Positions 44,221 to 53,557 of a DNA stretch of 64,000 nucleotides are shown one piece after another. Each line of letters begins with the position of its first letter. Position 1 is the stretch's first letter. Origin of the DNA: an uncultured Lachnospiraceae bacterium (GTDB taxonomy: Bacteria > Bacillota > Clostridia > Lachnospirales > Lachnospiraceae); assembly GCA_934320895.1 (NCBI GenBank), contig CAKRFY010000004.1, forward strand, positions 71,796-135,795, given 5' to 3'. A program made the position numbers and the translations under genes. The notes beneath the pieces are model-generated. The model was not told where the DNA came from. It ran no database searches and worked only from the letters and a program-made list of their open reading frames with translations.

Positions 44221-46443
44221 CTAATAAACTATCTTATATTCCATTTTATCAAAATCTACAATAAGTTCTGCTGATTCAGACTTATAATTCCATTTTATTT
44301 TTAATATCCCTCCATGTGACTCGAATTTTATATTTGCAGCTTTTTTAAATACACTAAATGTATTTCTAAATTTTATCAATTCTATCTGTTTTGTTACAAC
44401 TTCTTTGTCTAAATTTTCGAGTATATATGCCATGTCAAGATTTGTTCTATTAATCTCCTTATGTCCGCCTTCACCAGCCCTTTTTACTGCATCATGATCA
44501 TTTTTTCCAGCAAACATATCAAGATACCATATCTGCGGCTTTCCTGGCATAAATAGCTGTATTGCTCTCGCAACAAGCATTTTTTTATCATCCTCACCAA
44601 GCGCACTATAAAATGTTGAATTAACCTGATAATATATATTCTTCTGACCATGAAGATTTTTTATATAACCTCCTCTGTTTACAATCGTATCTATAAGTGC
44701 CTGTATTCTTTCCTCAGGAATCATGCCTTTAAGATCAAGAAGCGGTATTCCATCATGGCATCCAAGCATGTTGACTGTTGATATATTTTTATCAATTATT
44801 TCCTTTCCCCATCGGGCAAGTGAATCTCCATTTTTATTTTCAATAGCATCTATAATAAGTCCCGGCATAAAGAAATCATATGTTATATAACCCTTCTGTG
44901 AAATTTTCTGATATATTTTCTCATTATATCCCGCATGTATTTCAGGTAAAAGTTTCAAATTGTATTTTTCTGCTTCCTCTGCAACTTTTGAAAGCAGATC
45001 CCATGTACCAGGCTCATTCAAAAAATTTTTTTCACCAGGTTCTTTTGGTGCATACGCAAATGCATCAAGACGAACTATTTTTGCTCCATACAAAGCAAGT
45101 TTTTTTAATACTTCCCTGTAATAATCCCATACAAGTTCAGATTTTATATTAAGATCCATCTGGCCAAAATATTCTTCATTTCCATCGTTGTCACATTCTA
45201 CTTTCTGATAAAAAGTATTCCAATATGGCACCTTTTTTCCATCAGGCATACGAACTTTTAAAACAGGAAGTCCCGGTTTTCTAAAAAACATTTTATCAAT
45301 ATATTTTTTGTCAGGTATCAAAACACCATCTTCATTTAATTTTCCATAACCCTTCCAGAATAAATTCCAATTGATAAAGAAATCTTTATATTCAGACTTT
45401 TCTCCTTTTTCTATTAAATCCTTAAATTGTGGAGAATTCACTGAAAGATGGTTCATAACAAAATCCATTTTCAGATCAAGTCCCATATCCGATAAATTTC
45501 TTATATCTTCTTTAGAAGCCATTGACTCTTCAATATCATAATCAATAATAGAAAATCCTCTGTCGAGATCAGAATGAAATACGCTTGGAAGCATATAAAT
45601 TGAAGAAAATGTTTCCGGTATATATTTCTTTAAAAGTTCAATAATCCCTTTAACATTTCCATTTATACTATCAGGATAAACATTTAACATAGGTCTTATA
45701 TCAAAATCTTCATATTTTTCCATATACTCTTTGTATGAAATGATCTCTCCATCAATATCAACTATCATCTTTGCACCTGAAATCTGTCCTAAAAGTTTAT
45801 TCTGTTCTAACTTTAATACAAGCGATATAAAATCACTCCCCGCATTTGCATTTCTGTTTCTCTTTACTCTTCTTTGATATGTAAGTTCTGGTGTACTGTG
45901 CAGATAAATAGGATAATCTATATTTTTTAAATTTTCATTATTTCCATGCGTCCATTCCAGAATAATAACATTTATATCTGAAAAATCTACATCTTCAAAC
46001 CATATATCTTCCTTTTTAGTACCCATTCTTTTTAAGCTGAGAGTACTTTCACCACATTTAAATCTGTGCAGTATATCATTGATGGTATCATAATCTATTT
46101 CATCAGGGCCACATAAATAATCACTAAGTCCGTCCACACCTGATTCATTATATATTTTCTGTCTCATCATGTCATTTTCTACCGGAATCCTTCTTGGATA
46201 ATTATCTCCTGAAATAACATAACATCCTATTTTCCTTTCATCAAACATTTGTGCAAGTAATATAGCAAAGCTTGATTTTCCAGAACCGGAACCGCCATAT
46301 AATGAAATAACTATCTTATCTTTATTTTCAATATTTTCTTTAATATCAACAATAAGTTTTGAAAATATGTTTTCTGCTTTCTGTTTCTGGTCAGCGCCAA
46401 TCTCAATAATATCTCCCGGCATATCACTTTTAATATTTTTCAT
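44221..46443 (-). CDS. Fusion of a P-loop kinase with a GH13_18 sucrose-phosphorylase-type enzyme
   Basis: 740 aa. Residues ~1-245 are a uridine-kinase/phosphoribulokinase-like NTP kinase: Walker [10 protein letters not shown] at 50-58, SGDNYPRR at 79-85 and a LEWTHG segment. Residues ~250-740 match GH13 subfamily 18: MNHLSVNSPQFKD, nucleophile D460 in VRLDAFAYAPKEPGE, acid/base E501 in LLPEIHAGY, stabiliser D564 in LGCHDGIPLLDLKG, and YQVNSTFYSALG. GH13_18 enzymes cleave sucrose or sucrose-6F-phosphate with phosphate to glucose-1-phosphate. The kinase could phosphorylate sucrose or released fructose; this is inference. Start ATG 46443 has GAGG six bases ahead; 46455 is the alternative. Last gene of the alpha-galactoside operon. 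Confidence 0.85.
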   Translation of the reverse strand: MKNIKSDMPGDIIEIGADQKQKAENIFSKLIVDIKENIENKDKIVISLYGGSGSGKSSFAILLAQMFDERKIGCYVISGDNYPRRIPVENDMMRQKIYNESGVDGLSDYLCGPDEIDYDTINDILHRFKCGESTLSLKRMGTKKEDIWFEDVDFSDINVIILEWTHGNNENLKNIDYPIYLHSTPELTYQRRVKRNRNANAGSDFISLVLKLEQNKLLGQISGAKMIVDIDGEIISYKEYMEKYEDFDIRPMLNVYPDSINGNVKGIIELLKKYIPETFSSIYMLPSVFHSDLDRGFSIIDYDIEESMASKEDIRNLSDMGLDLKMDFVMNHLSVNSPQFKDLIEKGEKSEYKDFFINWNLFWKGYGKLNEDGVLIPDKKYIDKMFFRKPGLPVLKVRMPDGKKVPYWNTFYQKVECDNDGNEEYFGQMDLNIKSELVWDYYREVLKKLALYGAKIVRLDAFAYAPKEPGEKNFLNEPGTWDLLSKVAEEAEKYNLKLLPEIHAGYNEKIYQKISQKGYITYDFFMPGLIIDAIENKNGDSLARWGKEIIDKNISTVNMLGCHDGIPLLDLKGMIPEERIQALIDTIVNRGGYIKNLHGQKNIYYQVNSTFYSALGEDDKKMLVARAIQLFMPGKPQIWYLDMFAGKNDHDAVKRAGEGGHKEINRTNLDMAYILENLDKEVVTKQIELIKFRNTFSVFKKAANIKFESHGGILKIKWNYKSESAELIVDFDKMEYKIVY

Positions 46444-46474
46444 ATAAATCCTCATTTCTATATATAATTTATTA

Positions 46475-46504
46475 GAGTTGAGGCAAGTAAACTCACCTCA
46501 ACTC
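46475..46504. other. Hairpin between the alpha-galactosidase and kinase-GH13 genes
   Basis: GAGTTGAGG (46475-46483) pairs perfectly with CCTCAACTC (46496-46504), with inner AGT/ACT. It begins a few bases after the alpha-galactosidase stop. No strong T-run follows on the minus strand, so it is more likely a processing or partial attenuation site than a full terminator. Confidence 0.6.
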
Positions 46505-46511
46505 TATCATA

Positions 46512-48704
46512 TTAACGTATACATATCTTTAATTCAATTTGCCAGCTATGGTACTCACCCATTTCCGGCATAAACGGCATCCCCACATTCATCAGTGCCT
46601 CAGCAGGATAAATTTTTCCTGTTCTTACTTCCTTATATACAGCGCCCTCAGTCAGCCCCTTAAACCTTACATACAATGGCTGCATATTTCCATGTATTTC
46701 TAAGCATACAACATTTATAAGAATATTTCCACCATCTTTTGAAACAAACTCCCATGCTGCAACTGGATCTTTATCAGGGTCACTAAGTCTGTAATATGAT
46801 CCGTTATGGATAAGCCAAGCATACTTCTTAAATGTTTTTATCTGTTCCTTTATTATATCTTTCTCAGTTTCAGATACATTTCCTAAATTTAATTCGTACC
46901 CAAAACTGCCTGACATTGCGACAACACCTCTCGTATCTATAGATACACTGCGTCCTGTCTGATGATTTGGAACTGCTGAAACATGTGAACCTACTGCTGA
47001 AACCGGATATCCAAACGAAGTTCCATACTGTATTTTTGTTCTGTCTATTGCATCCGTATTATCACTGCACCATATCTGTGGTGTGTAGTAAAGCATTCCT
47101 GCATCAAATCTTCCACCGCCGCCACTACATCCTTCAATAAGAATATCAGGATAATTTTTATTAAGTCTTTCAAGGAAATCATATAAGCCAAGCATATAAT
47201 CATAATAAACATTTCCCTGATACTTGTCCTCACCGCTATAAACATTCGTGATACTTCTGTTCATATCCCACTTGATATATTCTATATTTCCACTTTCAAT
47301 AACTTTTGTAACTAGATCATAAATATGATCAACAACTTCTTTTCTAGAAAAATCAAGTACAAGCTGGTTTCTAGATCTTACAGGCTTTTTGCCCGGAACT
47401 CCAAGTACCCAGTCAGGATGCTTTCTATATAGCTCACTGTCCTCATTTACCATCTCAGGTTCAAACCATATACCAAATTTAACTCCATGTGCATTTACGG
47501 CTTCAATAAGTTCTTTTAATGAACAGCCGATTTTATTTTCATTTGTAAACCAGTCACCAAGTCCGCTATTGTCATCATCTCTTTTTCCAAACCAGCCATC
47601 ATCCATTACGAGCATTTCTACTCCAAGTTCAGCGGCATTCTTTGCAAGATTTACAATAGAAGCTTTATTTATATCAAAATATGACGCTTCCCAGCTATTT
47701 ACAAGCACAGGTCTTATCTCATGTTTATATTTTCCCCTGCAGATATTTTCTCTGATACATGTATGTAAGTTTTGTGATAAGACTGCCAAACCACGGCTGC
47801 TGTATGACATGACAACCTCGGGCGCCAATATACTCTCATCCGGTTTCAGACAATATGAAAACTGTTCTTCCATAAGTCCCAGCTGCATCCTCGTCTGTCC
47901 ATACTGGTCTTTTTCAGCTTCACCTAAAAATCCACCACTATATACAAATGACATTGCATAACAATTTCCGTAATCCTCATTTGCATCGCTGTCTGCAAGT
48001 ATCATAAGCGGATTATACTGATGACTTGATGTTCCTCTTCTGCTGCCTATCCTGTATGAACCATGACCTACTTTCTGCCTCTGCATATTTCTCTCCATTG
48101 CATGTCTTCCATAAAATGTAAGCAGATCAAAATCTCCTGATATAAAATCAAGGCATGCACTTTGCAGCTTCTCAATATATACACAGTTATCACTTTCATT
48201 TATAACTTTTGCAGCTCTTGTAATAATATCAAGCTGTTCAAGAACACCATAATACAATATTACTTTTATTCCTGATATCTTATCCGCCATAGTTATCTTT
48301 AATGTCTGTGCCTTGTCCTCTCCCTCATTCTCATAAACAGCCGGAAGTCCTGAAAGACCATATTTTCCATCTATTATCTCATGAGTTTCATATCTTAGAT
48401 CACATCCAAAACTTCCATCTTCATATCTCACATCAAATACAGGACTTCTAAAATCTCCATTTCCTCTGCATGGGAACTCCTGTGGAAGTGCATCAAGTGA
48501 ATATTTTCTATCACTGCCGGCATCATATGGATTTCCCGAAAAACCTCTGTCAAGATTTACCAAAAGATAATCCATATTTCCGTTTGTTTTTTTGCCGTAA
48601 TAGAGATGCAATAAAAAACCATATTCATCTATTTTCATCTGATATGTTGTATTTTCCGTATTTAGTGTAATCAATTTATTATTTTCATCAAAAATTATCG
48701 CCAT
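46512..48704 (-). CDS. Alpha-galactosidase, glycoside hydrolase family 36
   Basis: 730 aa, a full-length GH36 enzyme. Catalytic nucleophile D480 is in IKWDMNRSI, acid/base D548 in IWCSDNTDAIDR. Other family marks are VLVNSWEASYFDI, VMDDGWFGKRDDD, IWFEPEMVNEDS and EGCSGGGGRFD. No signal peptide, so it acts in the cytoplasm on imported raffinose, stachyose or melibiose, releasing galactose. Downstream of the importer genes in the same operon, upstream of the kinase-GH13 fusion. Confidence 0.95.
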   Translation of the reverse strand: MAIIFDENNKLITLNTENTTYQMKIDEYGFLLHLYYGKKTNGNMDYLLVNLDRGFSGNPYDAGSDRKYSLDALPQEFPCRGNGDFRSPVFDVRYEDGSFGCDLRYETHEIIDGKYGLSGLPAVYENEGEDKAQTLKITMADKISGIKVILYYGVLEQLDIITRAAKVINESDNCVYIEKLQSACLDFISGDFDLLTFYGRHAMERNMQRQKVGHGSYRIGSRRGTSSHQYNPLMILADSDANEDYGNCYAMSFVYSGGFLGEAEKDQYGQTRMQLGLMEEQFSYCLKPDESILAPEVVMSYSSRGLAVLSQNLHTCIRENICRGKYKHEIRPVLVNSWEASYFDINKASIVNLAKNAAELGVEMLVMDDGWFGKRDDDNSGLGDWFTNENKIGCSLKELIEAVNAHGVKFGIWFEPEMVNEDSELYRKHPDWVLGVPGKKPVRSRNQLVLDFSRKEVVDHIYDLVTKVIESGNIEYIKWDMNRSITNVYSGEDKYQGNVYYDYMLGLYDFLERLNKNYPDILIEGCSGGGGRFDAGMLYYTPQIWCSDNTDAIDRTKIQYGTSFGYPVSAVGSHVSAVPNHQTGRSVSIDTRGVVAMSGSFGYELNLGNVSETEKDIIKEQIKTFKKYAWLIHNGSYYRLSDPDKDPVAAWEFVSKDGGNILINVVCLEIHGNMQPLYVRFKGLTEGAVYKEVRTGKIYPAEALMNVGMPFMPEMGEYHSWQIELKICIR

Positions 48705-48720
48705 ATTTTTTACCTCACTT

Positions 48721-49578
48721 TTATTTTACTGCACCATTTACAACACCATTCATTATCTGCTTCTGGCATACCACATAGAACAGTAGAATTGGTAATAATG
48801 CAAGAAGATATGATGCAAATGCCAGATTATAATTTGTTCCAAACTGTGACTGGAAGTTAAGCTGTGCAATAGGAAGTGTATTGTGATCAGTTCCTGATAA
48901 TATTACAAGAGGTGTCGTCACATCATTCCATGTGCTCATCGCTGTAAGTATTGCAACAGTTGCATGCATTGGTTTCATATTTGGGAATATTATCTTCCAG
49001 AAGATCTTAAACGCTGATGCCCCATCAACATGTGCTGCTTCCTCCAATGCAGTAGGAATGTTTTTCAGATATCCGGCATAAAGCATAAGGTTCATTGGCA
49101 TAAAAAACACCGTATATAACACAATGACACCAAATCTATTTGCAATGCCAATCTGTGCCGTCTGCTTTACAAGAGGCATCATCAATACAGCAAACGGAAC
49201 AAACATACCACTTACTATATAGTAATAAGATGCTTTAAAAATCTTATGTTTCGCCATCTTTCTTCCGATCACATATCCGGCAAGAGAATGTAACAAAATA
49301 CATGCAATAACCGTAACACACGTAATAAGCAGACTGTTTCCTAATGTGTGCCAGAAATCTGTTATCTTAATAGCTTCTACAAAGTTATCAAAGCTCCAGC
49401 TTGCTGGCAGTGACAACGCACCTGATATATCATTTGTCATTTCTGATGGCTTTTTAAATGCAATAACAACTGTCATATATAATGGAAACAATATTGTAAG
49501 AGTTCCCAGCACAAGAAGTGCACTTATTATATAATGTATGATTTTTCCACGAGATAATTTTTTCTTATTTTCCATCAT
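48721..49578 (-). CDS. ABC sugar transporter permease (MalG type)
   Basis: 285 aa with six membrane helices. The EAA loop EEAAHVDGASAFKIFWKIIFPNMKP (the ATPase-contact motif) lies at about residues 183-207. The first helix is ALLVLGTLTILFPLYMTVVIAF. Partner of the MalF-type permease, whose gene overlaps it by four bases (49575-49578). Substrate probably alpha-galactosides by context. The ATPase subunit is not encoded nearby. Confidence 0.93.
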   Translation of the reverse strand: MMENKKKLSRGKIIHYIISALLVLGTLTILFPLYMTVVIAFKKPSEMTNDISGALSLPASWSFDNFVEAIKITDFWHTLGNSLLITCVTVIACILLHSLAGYVIGRKMAKHKIFKASYYYIVSGMFVPFAVLMMPLVKQTAQIGIANRFGVIVLYTVFFMPMNLMLYAGYLKNIPTALEEAAHVDGASAFKIFWKIIFPNMKPMHATVAILTAMSTWNDVTTPLVILSGTDHNTLPIAQLNFQSQFGTNYNLAFASYLLALLPILLFYVVCQKQIMNGVVNGAVK

Positions 49579-50456
49579 AACTGCTCCTCCTTACCATTCA
49601 GGAATTTCATCTGTAAAACAGATATTATTACTATTGCAACAAAGAAAACAAATGCGTTTGCACTCTGAAATCCAAACTGTCCACCACTCATACCATTATT
49701 ATATATAAGATATGATATTGATTCTGTACTCTGTGACGGGCCACCTTTTGTCAATGACATGATCTGATCGAATACCATCATGGCATTTTTCATACATAAA
49801 ACAAGATTTATAGTAAAAAATGGAATAATAAGTGGGAATGTGATCTTCCAGAACTTTCTCCATCCACTTGCCCCATCCACCATTGCAGCCTCATAAACCT
49901 CTTCTGGAACAGTCTGAAGTCCGGATATATATATGATAGTATTCATTGCTATTCCCTGCCATGCACCTACTATAACAATAGCTAACCATGCTGTTTTTGT
50001 ACTTGCAAGCATACTGTTCTGAAGAAATCCAATTCCTGTCATATTTCCTATTGTTGGAAGAATATATGTAAAAATAAAACTAAATATATAACCTACAACA
50101 AGACCACCAAGAATATTAGGTATAAAATAAATTCCTCTTAATGCACTTTTGCATCTCATCTTTCTATTAAGTCCAAGTGCCAGAACAAGACTTATAAAAT
50201 TTACCACGATAGTTAAAACAATTGAATATTTTATTGTAAACAAATATGATTTTGCAACTCTCGTATCAGACAACAAATCTTTAAAATTTCTAAGTCCGAT
50301 AAAATCATAACTTCCATATCCACGATAATTTGTGAGTCCGTAATAAAAACCTTTGATAAGCGGCAATGTATTAAAAGCAAAGAACAATGCTAATACTGGC
50401 AATAAAGCCGCAAGAAAAATTTTATCATTTTTAGTCCATTTTGTGCCCTTTTTCAT
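49575..50456 (-). CDS. ABC sugar transporter permease (MalF type)
   Basis: 293 aa with six membrane helices. The EAA motif is EEVYEAAMVDGASGWRKFWKITFPLI. N-terminus KKGTKWTKNDKIFLAALLPVLALFFAF is typical of sugar-import permeases. It follows the binding-protein gene by 10 bases and overlaps the next permease gene by four bases, so the three genes form one operon. Confidence 0.93.
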   Translation of the reverse strand: MKKGTKWTKNDKIFLAALLPVLALFFAFNTLPLIKGFYYGLTNYRGYGSYDFIGLRNFKDLLSDTRVAKSYLFTIKYSIVLTIVVNFISLVLALGLNRKMRCKSALRGIYFIPNILGGLVVGYIFSFIFTYILPTIGNMTGIGFLQNSMLASTKTAWLAIVIVGAWQGIAMNTIIYISGLQTVPEEVYEAAMVDGASGWRKFWKITFPLIIPFFTINLVLCMKNAMMVFDQIMSLTKGGPSQSTESISYLIYNNGMSGGQFGFQSANAFVFFVAIVIISVLQMKFLNGKEEQL

Positions 50457-50466
50457 ATGATACCTC

Positions 50467-51750
50467 CTATTTTGATTCTTCTTTATATTTTTTTACTTTG
50501 TCAATTATGTCACGATTATATCTCACCCATTCAGTATCAAATTTACTAAGAAATGTTTCTAAAGCATTATCACTTTTATCCAAAAGATATGTCTGTATAA
50601 TCGCTGCTACATCCATTTCTGCCGGATAATGATGATCCTGAAAGTCTGCTACAGTTCCATTTTCAATATACTCCTTCATATCATCAAGTTCCTTTGCAAG
50701 TGTAAATTCACCTTTCTTACAAGGTACTGAACTCTGCGCATCCATATAATCCTGTACATTTTCATCTTCAAGCAAAAATCTCAAAACCTCATATGCAGCC
50801 TCTTTGTTTTTGCAGTCTTTCATAACACAGAACATCAGATCATTTCCTGAATTAAGCACATTATCATCTGTGTTATCAGTCGCTGGAAATACAAATGAAC
50901 CTATATTAAGATCAGGATTAACAGACTTTATCTGCGGTATCGCATAGCTTCCGATCGTATACATTGCAGACTGACCTCTTGCAAACGCTGTACATGCATC
51001 ATTATACCCATACGCCACAGGATTTTTTTGTGCATACTGTAAAAGTTCTTTTTCTTTCTTTGCTGTTTCTGCATAAGCTTTAGAATATGTAGCTGTTCCA
51101 CTGTTTACCTGATATGCGAGATCTGAATCACACATACTTACTGCAAGAGCATTCCATGGTGCAAGACATGTCCATGTATCTTTATATCCGAAATAAAGTG
51201 GTTGCTCTCCTGCTTTTTTGATCTTTTTACAGAGTTCTGTAAATTCTGTCCATGTTTTAGGTATCTCCCAGCCATACTTTTTAAACATATCTTTATTGTA
51301 AAGAATTCCCGCTGCATTTGCCATATAAGGAACTGCATACGTACCTTTCATCGGAATATATTCCAAATCTTTGTTTATCTTCAAATATGTTTCCTTAATG
51401 TCAGATAATCCGTCAAAATCCGAAATATCCATAAGCATATCAGCATCCAGAAAATTTGAATAATTGATATCTCCACCAATTCCTATAATATCAGGAGCAT
51501 CCTCCCTGATAAATCTTGTTTTTAATATTGTCATCGCATCATTCGGTGAATCAATTTTTAATTCAATATCATCATGTGAATCATTAAATTTCTTTTCAAC
51601 CTTTTTAAAATAATTAGCCGCTTCAGGTTTATACTGTACTAATTCAATAACTGTCTTTTTTGATTTTTTACTTTTCTGACATCCTGTAAAACATGCAACA
51701 GATGCAATTGTAACAAGCAAAAATGTCAACATAATTTTTTTGTGCTTCAT
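50467..51750 (-). CDS. ABC sugar transporter substrate-binding lipoprotein
   Basis: 427 aa family-1 extracellular solute-binding protein. The N-terminus (KHKKIMLTFLLVTIASVACFTGC) is a lipoprotein signal peptide with lipobox Cys near residue 23. The body has ELVQYKPEAANYFKKVEKKFND and YFGYKDTWTCLAPWNALAVS, typical of carbohydrate binders. ATG 51750 has AAGGAG nine bases ahead; the open frame to 51789 has no better site. First gene of the importer operon, divergent from the AraC regulator. Confidence 0.92.
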   Translation of the reverse strand: MKHKKIMLTFLLVTIASVACFTGCQKSKKSKKTVIELVQYKPEAANYFKKVEKKFNDSHDDIELKIDSPNDAMTILKTRFIREDAPDIIGIGGDINYSNFLDADMLMDISDFDGLSDIKETYLKINKDLEYIPMKGTYAVPYMANAAGILYNKDMFKKYGWEIPKTWTEFTELCKKIKKAGEQPLYFGYKDTWTCLAPWNALAVSMCDSDLAYQVNSGTATYSKAYAETAKKEKELLQYAQKNPVAYGYNDACTAFARGQSAMYTIGSYAIPQIKSVNPDLNIGSFVFPATDNTDDNVLNSGNDLMFCVMKDCKNKEAAYEVLRFLLEDENVQDYMDAQSSVPCKKGEFTLAKELDDMKEYIENGTVADFQDHHYPAEMDVAAIIQTYLLDKSDNALETFLSKFDTEWVRYNRDIIDKVKKYKEESK

Positions 51751-51780
51751 AATATCATTCTCCTTCCTTTGACCATAGAC

Positions 51781-51800
51781 ATGCAACAAAAATATTGCAT
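51781..51800. promoter_or_regulatory. Inverted repeat in the leader of the importer operon
   Basis: ATGCAA (51781-51786) and TTGCAT (51795-51800) form a palindrome with an 8-base gap, about 20 bases ahead of the binding-protein ribosome site. Possible operator or leader hairpin. Confidence 0.4.
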
Positions 51801-51854
51801 ATTGTCATATTCAGATTAAAAATTTATTTCTTTGTCCGATATATATCTTGTAAA

Positions 51855-51878
51855 AGCATTATAACATATCATAATGCT
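51855..51878. promoter_or_regulatory. Operator-like inverted repeat over the importer operon -10
   Basis: AGCATTAT (51855-51862) and ATAATGCT (51871-51878) are perfect inverted copies. The minus-strand TATAAT (51858-51863) of the importer operon lies inside. A third AGCATTAT half-site is at 51950-51957. The -35 is poor, as expected for an activator-dependent promoter; AraC binding is inference. Confidence 0.5.
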
Positions 51879-52016
51879 ATATGATATAGTCTGTTTTTTG
51901 TATTTTTATACCAATATGCGATATTTTCAAGTTTATTTATATATAAGTTAGCATTATGGTATATTTACATAAATCCAATCTACAGATAGCATTTAAAATC
52001 AAGCAAGAATTTACAA

Positions 52017-52034
52017 TGTGCAGAAAATGGCACA
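52017..52034 (+). promoter_or_regulatory. Hairpin plus ribosome site leader of the araC-type gene
   Basis: TGTGC (52017-52021), loop AGAAAATG, GCACA (52030-52034), then AGAATGGAG and, after six bases, ATG 52050. Same layout as 35677-35694 with compensatory stem changes (TGCGC/GCGCA there). Confidence 0.65.
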
Positions 52035-52049
52035 AGAATGGAGATTAGT

Positions 52050-52910
52050 ATGAACGAAAACGAATTATATTTTTCAATTTTTCCGAATGAACGTTTTATA
52101 GACCTTGGTCTTTACCAATTTGGCATGGAACAATGCTCACCGTCACACTCATATGGTCCTGCAACAAGAAATCATTTTTTATTTCACTATATAATTTCCG
52201 GAACAGGCACTCTATATGCCGATGACTCCACAGGTAACACAAAAACATACCACCTTAAAAGTGGTGAAGGATTTTTAATATTTCCTAATCAGATAACAAC
52301 CTATATCGCTGATAAAGAACTTCCATGGGAGTACGTTTGGGTAGAATTTGACGGGCTTCGTGCAAAAGAAGCTATGGATACAGCGGGCTTTTCTTTAGAC
52401 AGACCAATATTTCATACAAAAAAAAGAGACATCAGTAAAAAAATGGAAAAAGAACTCGTATATATAGCAACTCACTCTGATGAACCAACCTTTAATATAA
52501 TAGGTCATCTCTACCTATTTCTTGATTATTTTATGCGTGCAACAGCACCAACAGTTATAAAAGGCAGTACTAAACTTCAAGATTACTATATAAAAGAAGC
52601 GATAACTTATATTGAACAAAATTTTCAAAATGATATTTCTGTAGTTGATATCGCTAACAGACTTGGTATAAACAGAAGCTATTTCGGAAAAATATTTAAG
52701 CAGACTTTAAAACAGACTCCACAGGAATTTTTAATAAATTACCGGATGATAAAAGCAACTGAGTTATTAAGACTTACAAAAATGTCAATAGGTGATATAA
52801 GCAAAGCTGTCGGATATGAAAATCAGCTTCACTTTTCGCGTGCATTTAAGAAGATATATAATATCTCACCAAGAGAATGGCGAAACATAAATGCAGTTAA
52901 TAATATGTAG
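52050..52910 (+). CDS. AraC-family transcriptional regulator of the alpha-galactoside locus
   Basis: 286 aa. N-terminal AraC-binding-type cupin (HYIISGTGTLYADDSTGNT, YHLKSGEGFLIFPNQITTY) and two C-terminal helix-turn-helix units (DISVVDIANRLGINRSYFGKIFK and SIGDISKAVGYENQLHFSRAFKK followed by ISPREWR). By context it senses alpha-galactosides and activates the divergent operon. ATG 52050 has GGAG six bases ahead; an ATG at 52038 also exists. A palindromic repeat follows at 52968. Confidence 0.93.
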   Translation: MNENELYFSIFPNERFIDLGLYQFGMEQCSPSHSYGPATRNHFLFHYIISGTGTLYADDSTGNTKTYHLKSGEGFLIFPNQITTYIADKELPWEYVWVEFDGLRAKEAMDTAGFSLDRPIFHTKKRDISKKMEKELVYIATHSDEPTFNIIGHLYLFLDYFMRATAPTVIKGSTKLQDYYIKEAITYIEQNFQNDISVVDIANRLGINRSYFGKIFKQTLKQTPQEFLINYRMIKATELLRLTKMSIGDISKAVGYENQLHFSRAFKKIYNISPREWRNINAVNNM

Positions 52911-52967
52911 AATTTTATTTGATCAAAAATCGCACTAATCTTTTGGAATTGCTAAAAAAAATAATAA

Positions 52968-53062
52968 GGGCTGTCACGCTAAGTTCTATTCATGCAATAT
53001 ACAGATAAGAAATCTGTTATCATCAGCTACATTTGTATAGATTATACTTACTGTGACAGCCT
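52968..53062. repeat. ~95-bp palindromic hairpin repeat, copy 2 (between convergent genes)
   Basis: GGGCTGTCAC (52968-52977) pairs with GTGACAGCCT (53053-53062). AAGT/ACTT (52981-52984, 53046-53049) and ACAGAT/ATCTGT (53001-53006, 53012-53017) lie within. The pairing is kept relative to copy 1 although bases differ (GTCGC/GCGAC there, GTCAC/GTGAC here), a sign of selection on structure. Confidence 0.85.
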
Positions 53063-53136
53063 CTTATTTAATTAAATCTTTGCTTTCATTTTATAATCAT
53101 CTCGTATTTTCAGACACTATGATTTTTACCTCTGCT

Positions 53137-53557
53137 TTAAAATACTACTACCGCTACTGAATTTGCAGGGAGCAATATCTCTGCTGTCTGATTATTTACG
53201 GCTGCCTGATATTTTACGGGAACGACATATTCTTTTTCTTTAGTATTCACATTTGCAACACCGGCAAGATCCTTATCCGCCGTAAGCATTACGACTTCGG
53301 CACTCGCAACCTTTTTGTAAGCATCAAGTTTTACTGATACTTTCTTTGCAACATTATCTTTATTTACAAGTTTTACATAGATGTTCTTTTCATCTCTTGT
53401 TACGGAGTTAAATACAACTCTGTTGTATGCATTTAATTTATAGTCAAGGACTATACTCTTGTTTCCTGCCTCATCTGTATAATACATCTGAAGTCCCCTC
53501 GCATCTTTGCATCAATAATCAACTGTAAATACATACTGTTTTCCATCCTCAAGCGGT
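53137..53557 (-). pseudogene. Relic of the C-terminal domain of a GH51-like alpha-L-arabinofuranosidase
   Basis: The minus-strand open part codes about 116 residues ending in AEILLPANSVAVVVF, with IYVKLVNKDNVAKKVSVKL and EVVMLTADKDL. This resembles the beta-sandwich tail of GH51 arabinofuranosidases. In frame upstream the same reading continues as FEPLEDGKQYVFTVDY, then a TGA, then CKDARGLQMYY, so the gene has an internal stop. The similarity breaks at about 53557, exactly at the inverted-repeat element. No catalytic core remains. The family call is from pattern memory and is moderate. Confidence 0.6.

Noticed and set aside
51202..51408. Cys-rich plus-strand open frame of 68 codons
   Set aside because: Antisense to the sugar-binding protein gene, no ribosome site; the Cys content reflects the complement of Lys/Thr codons.
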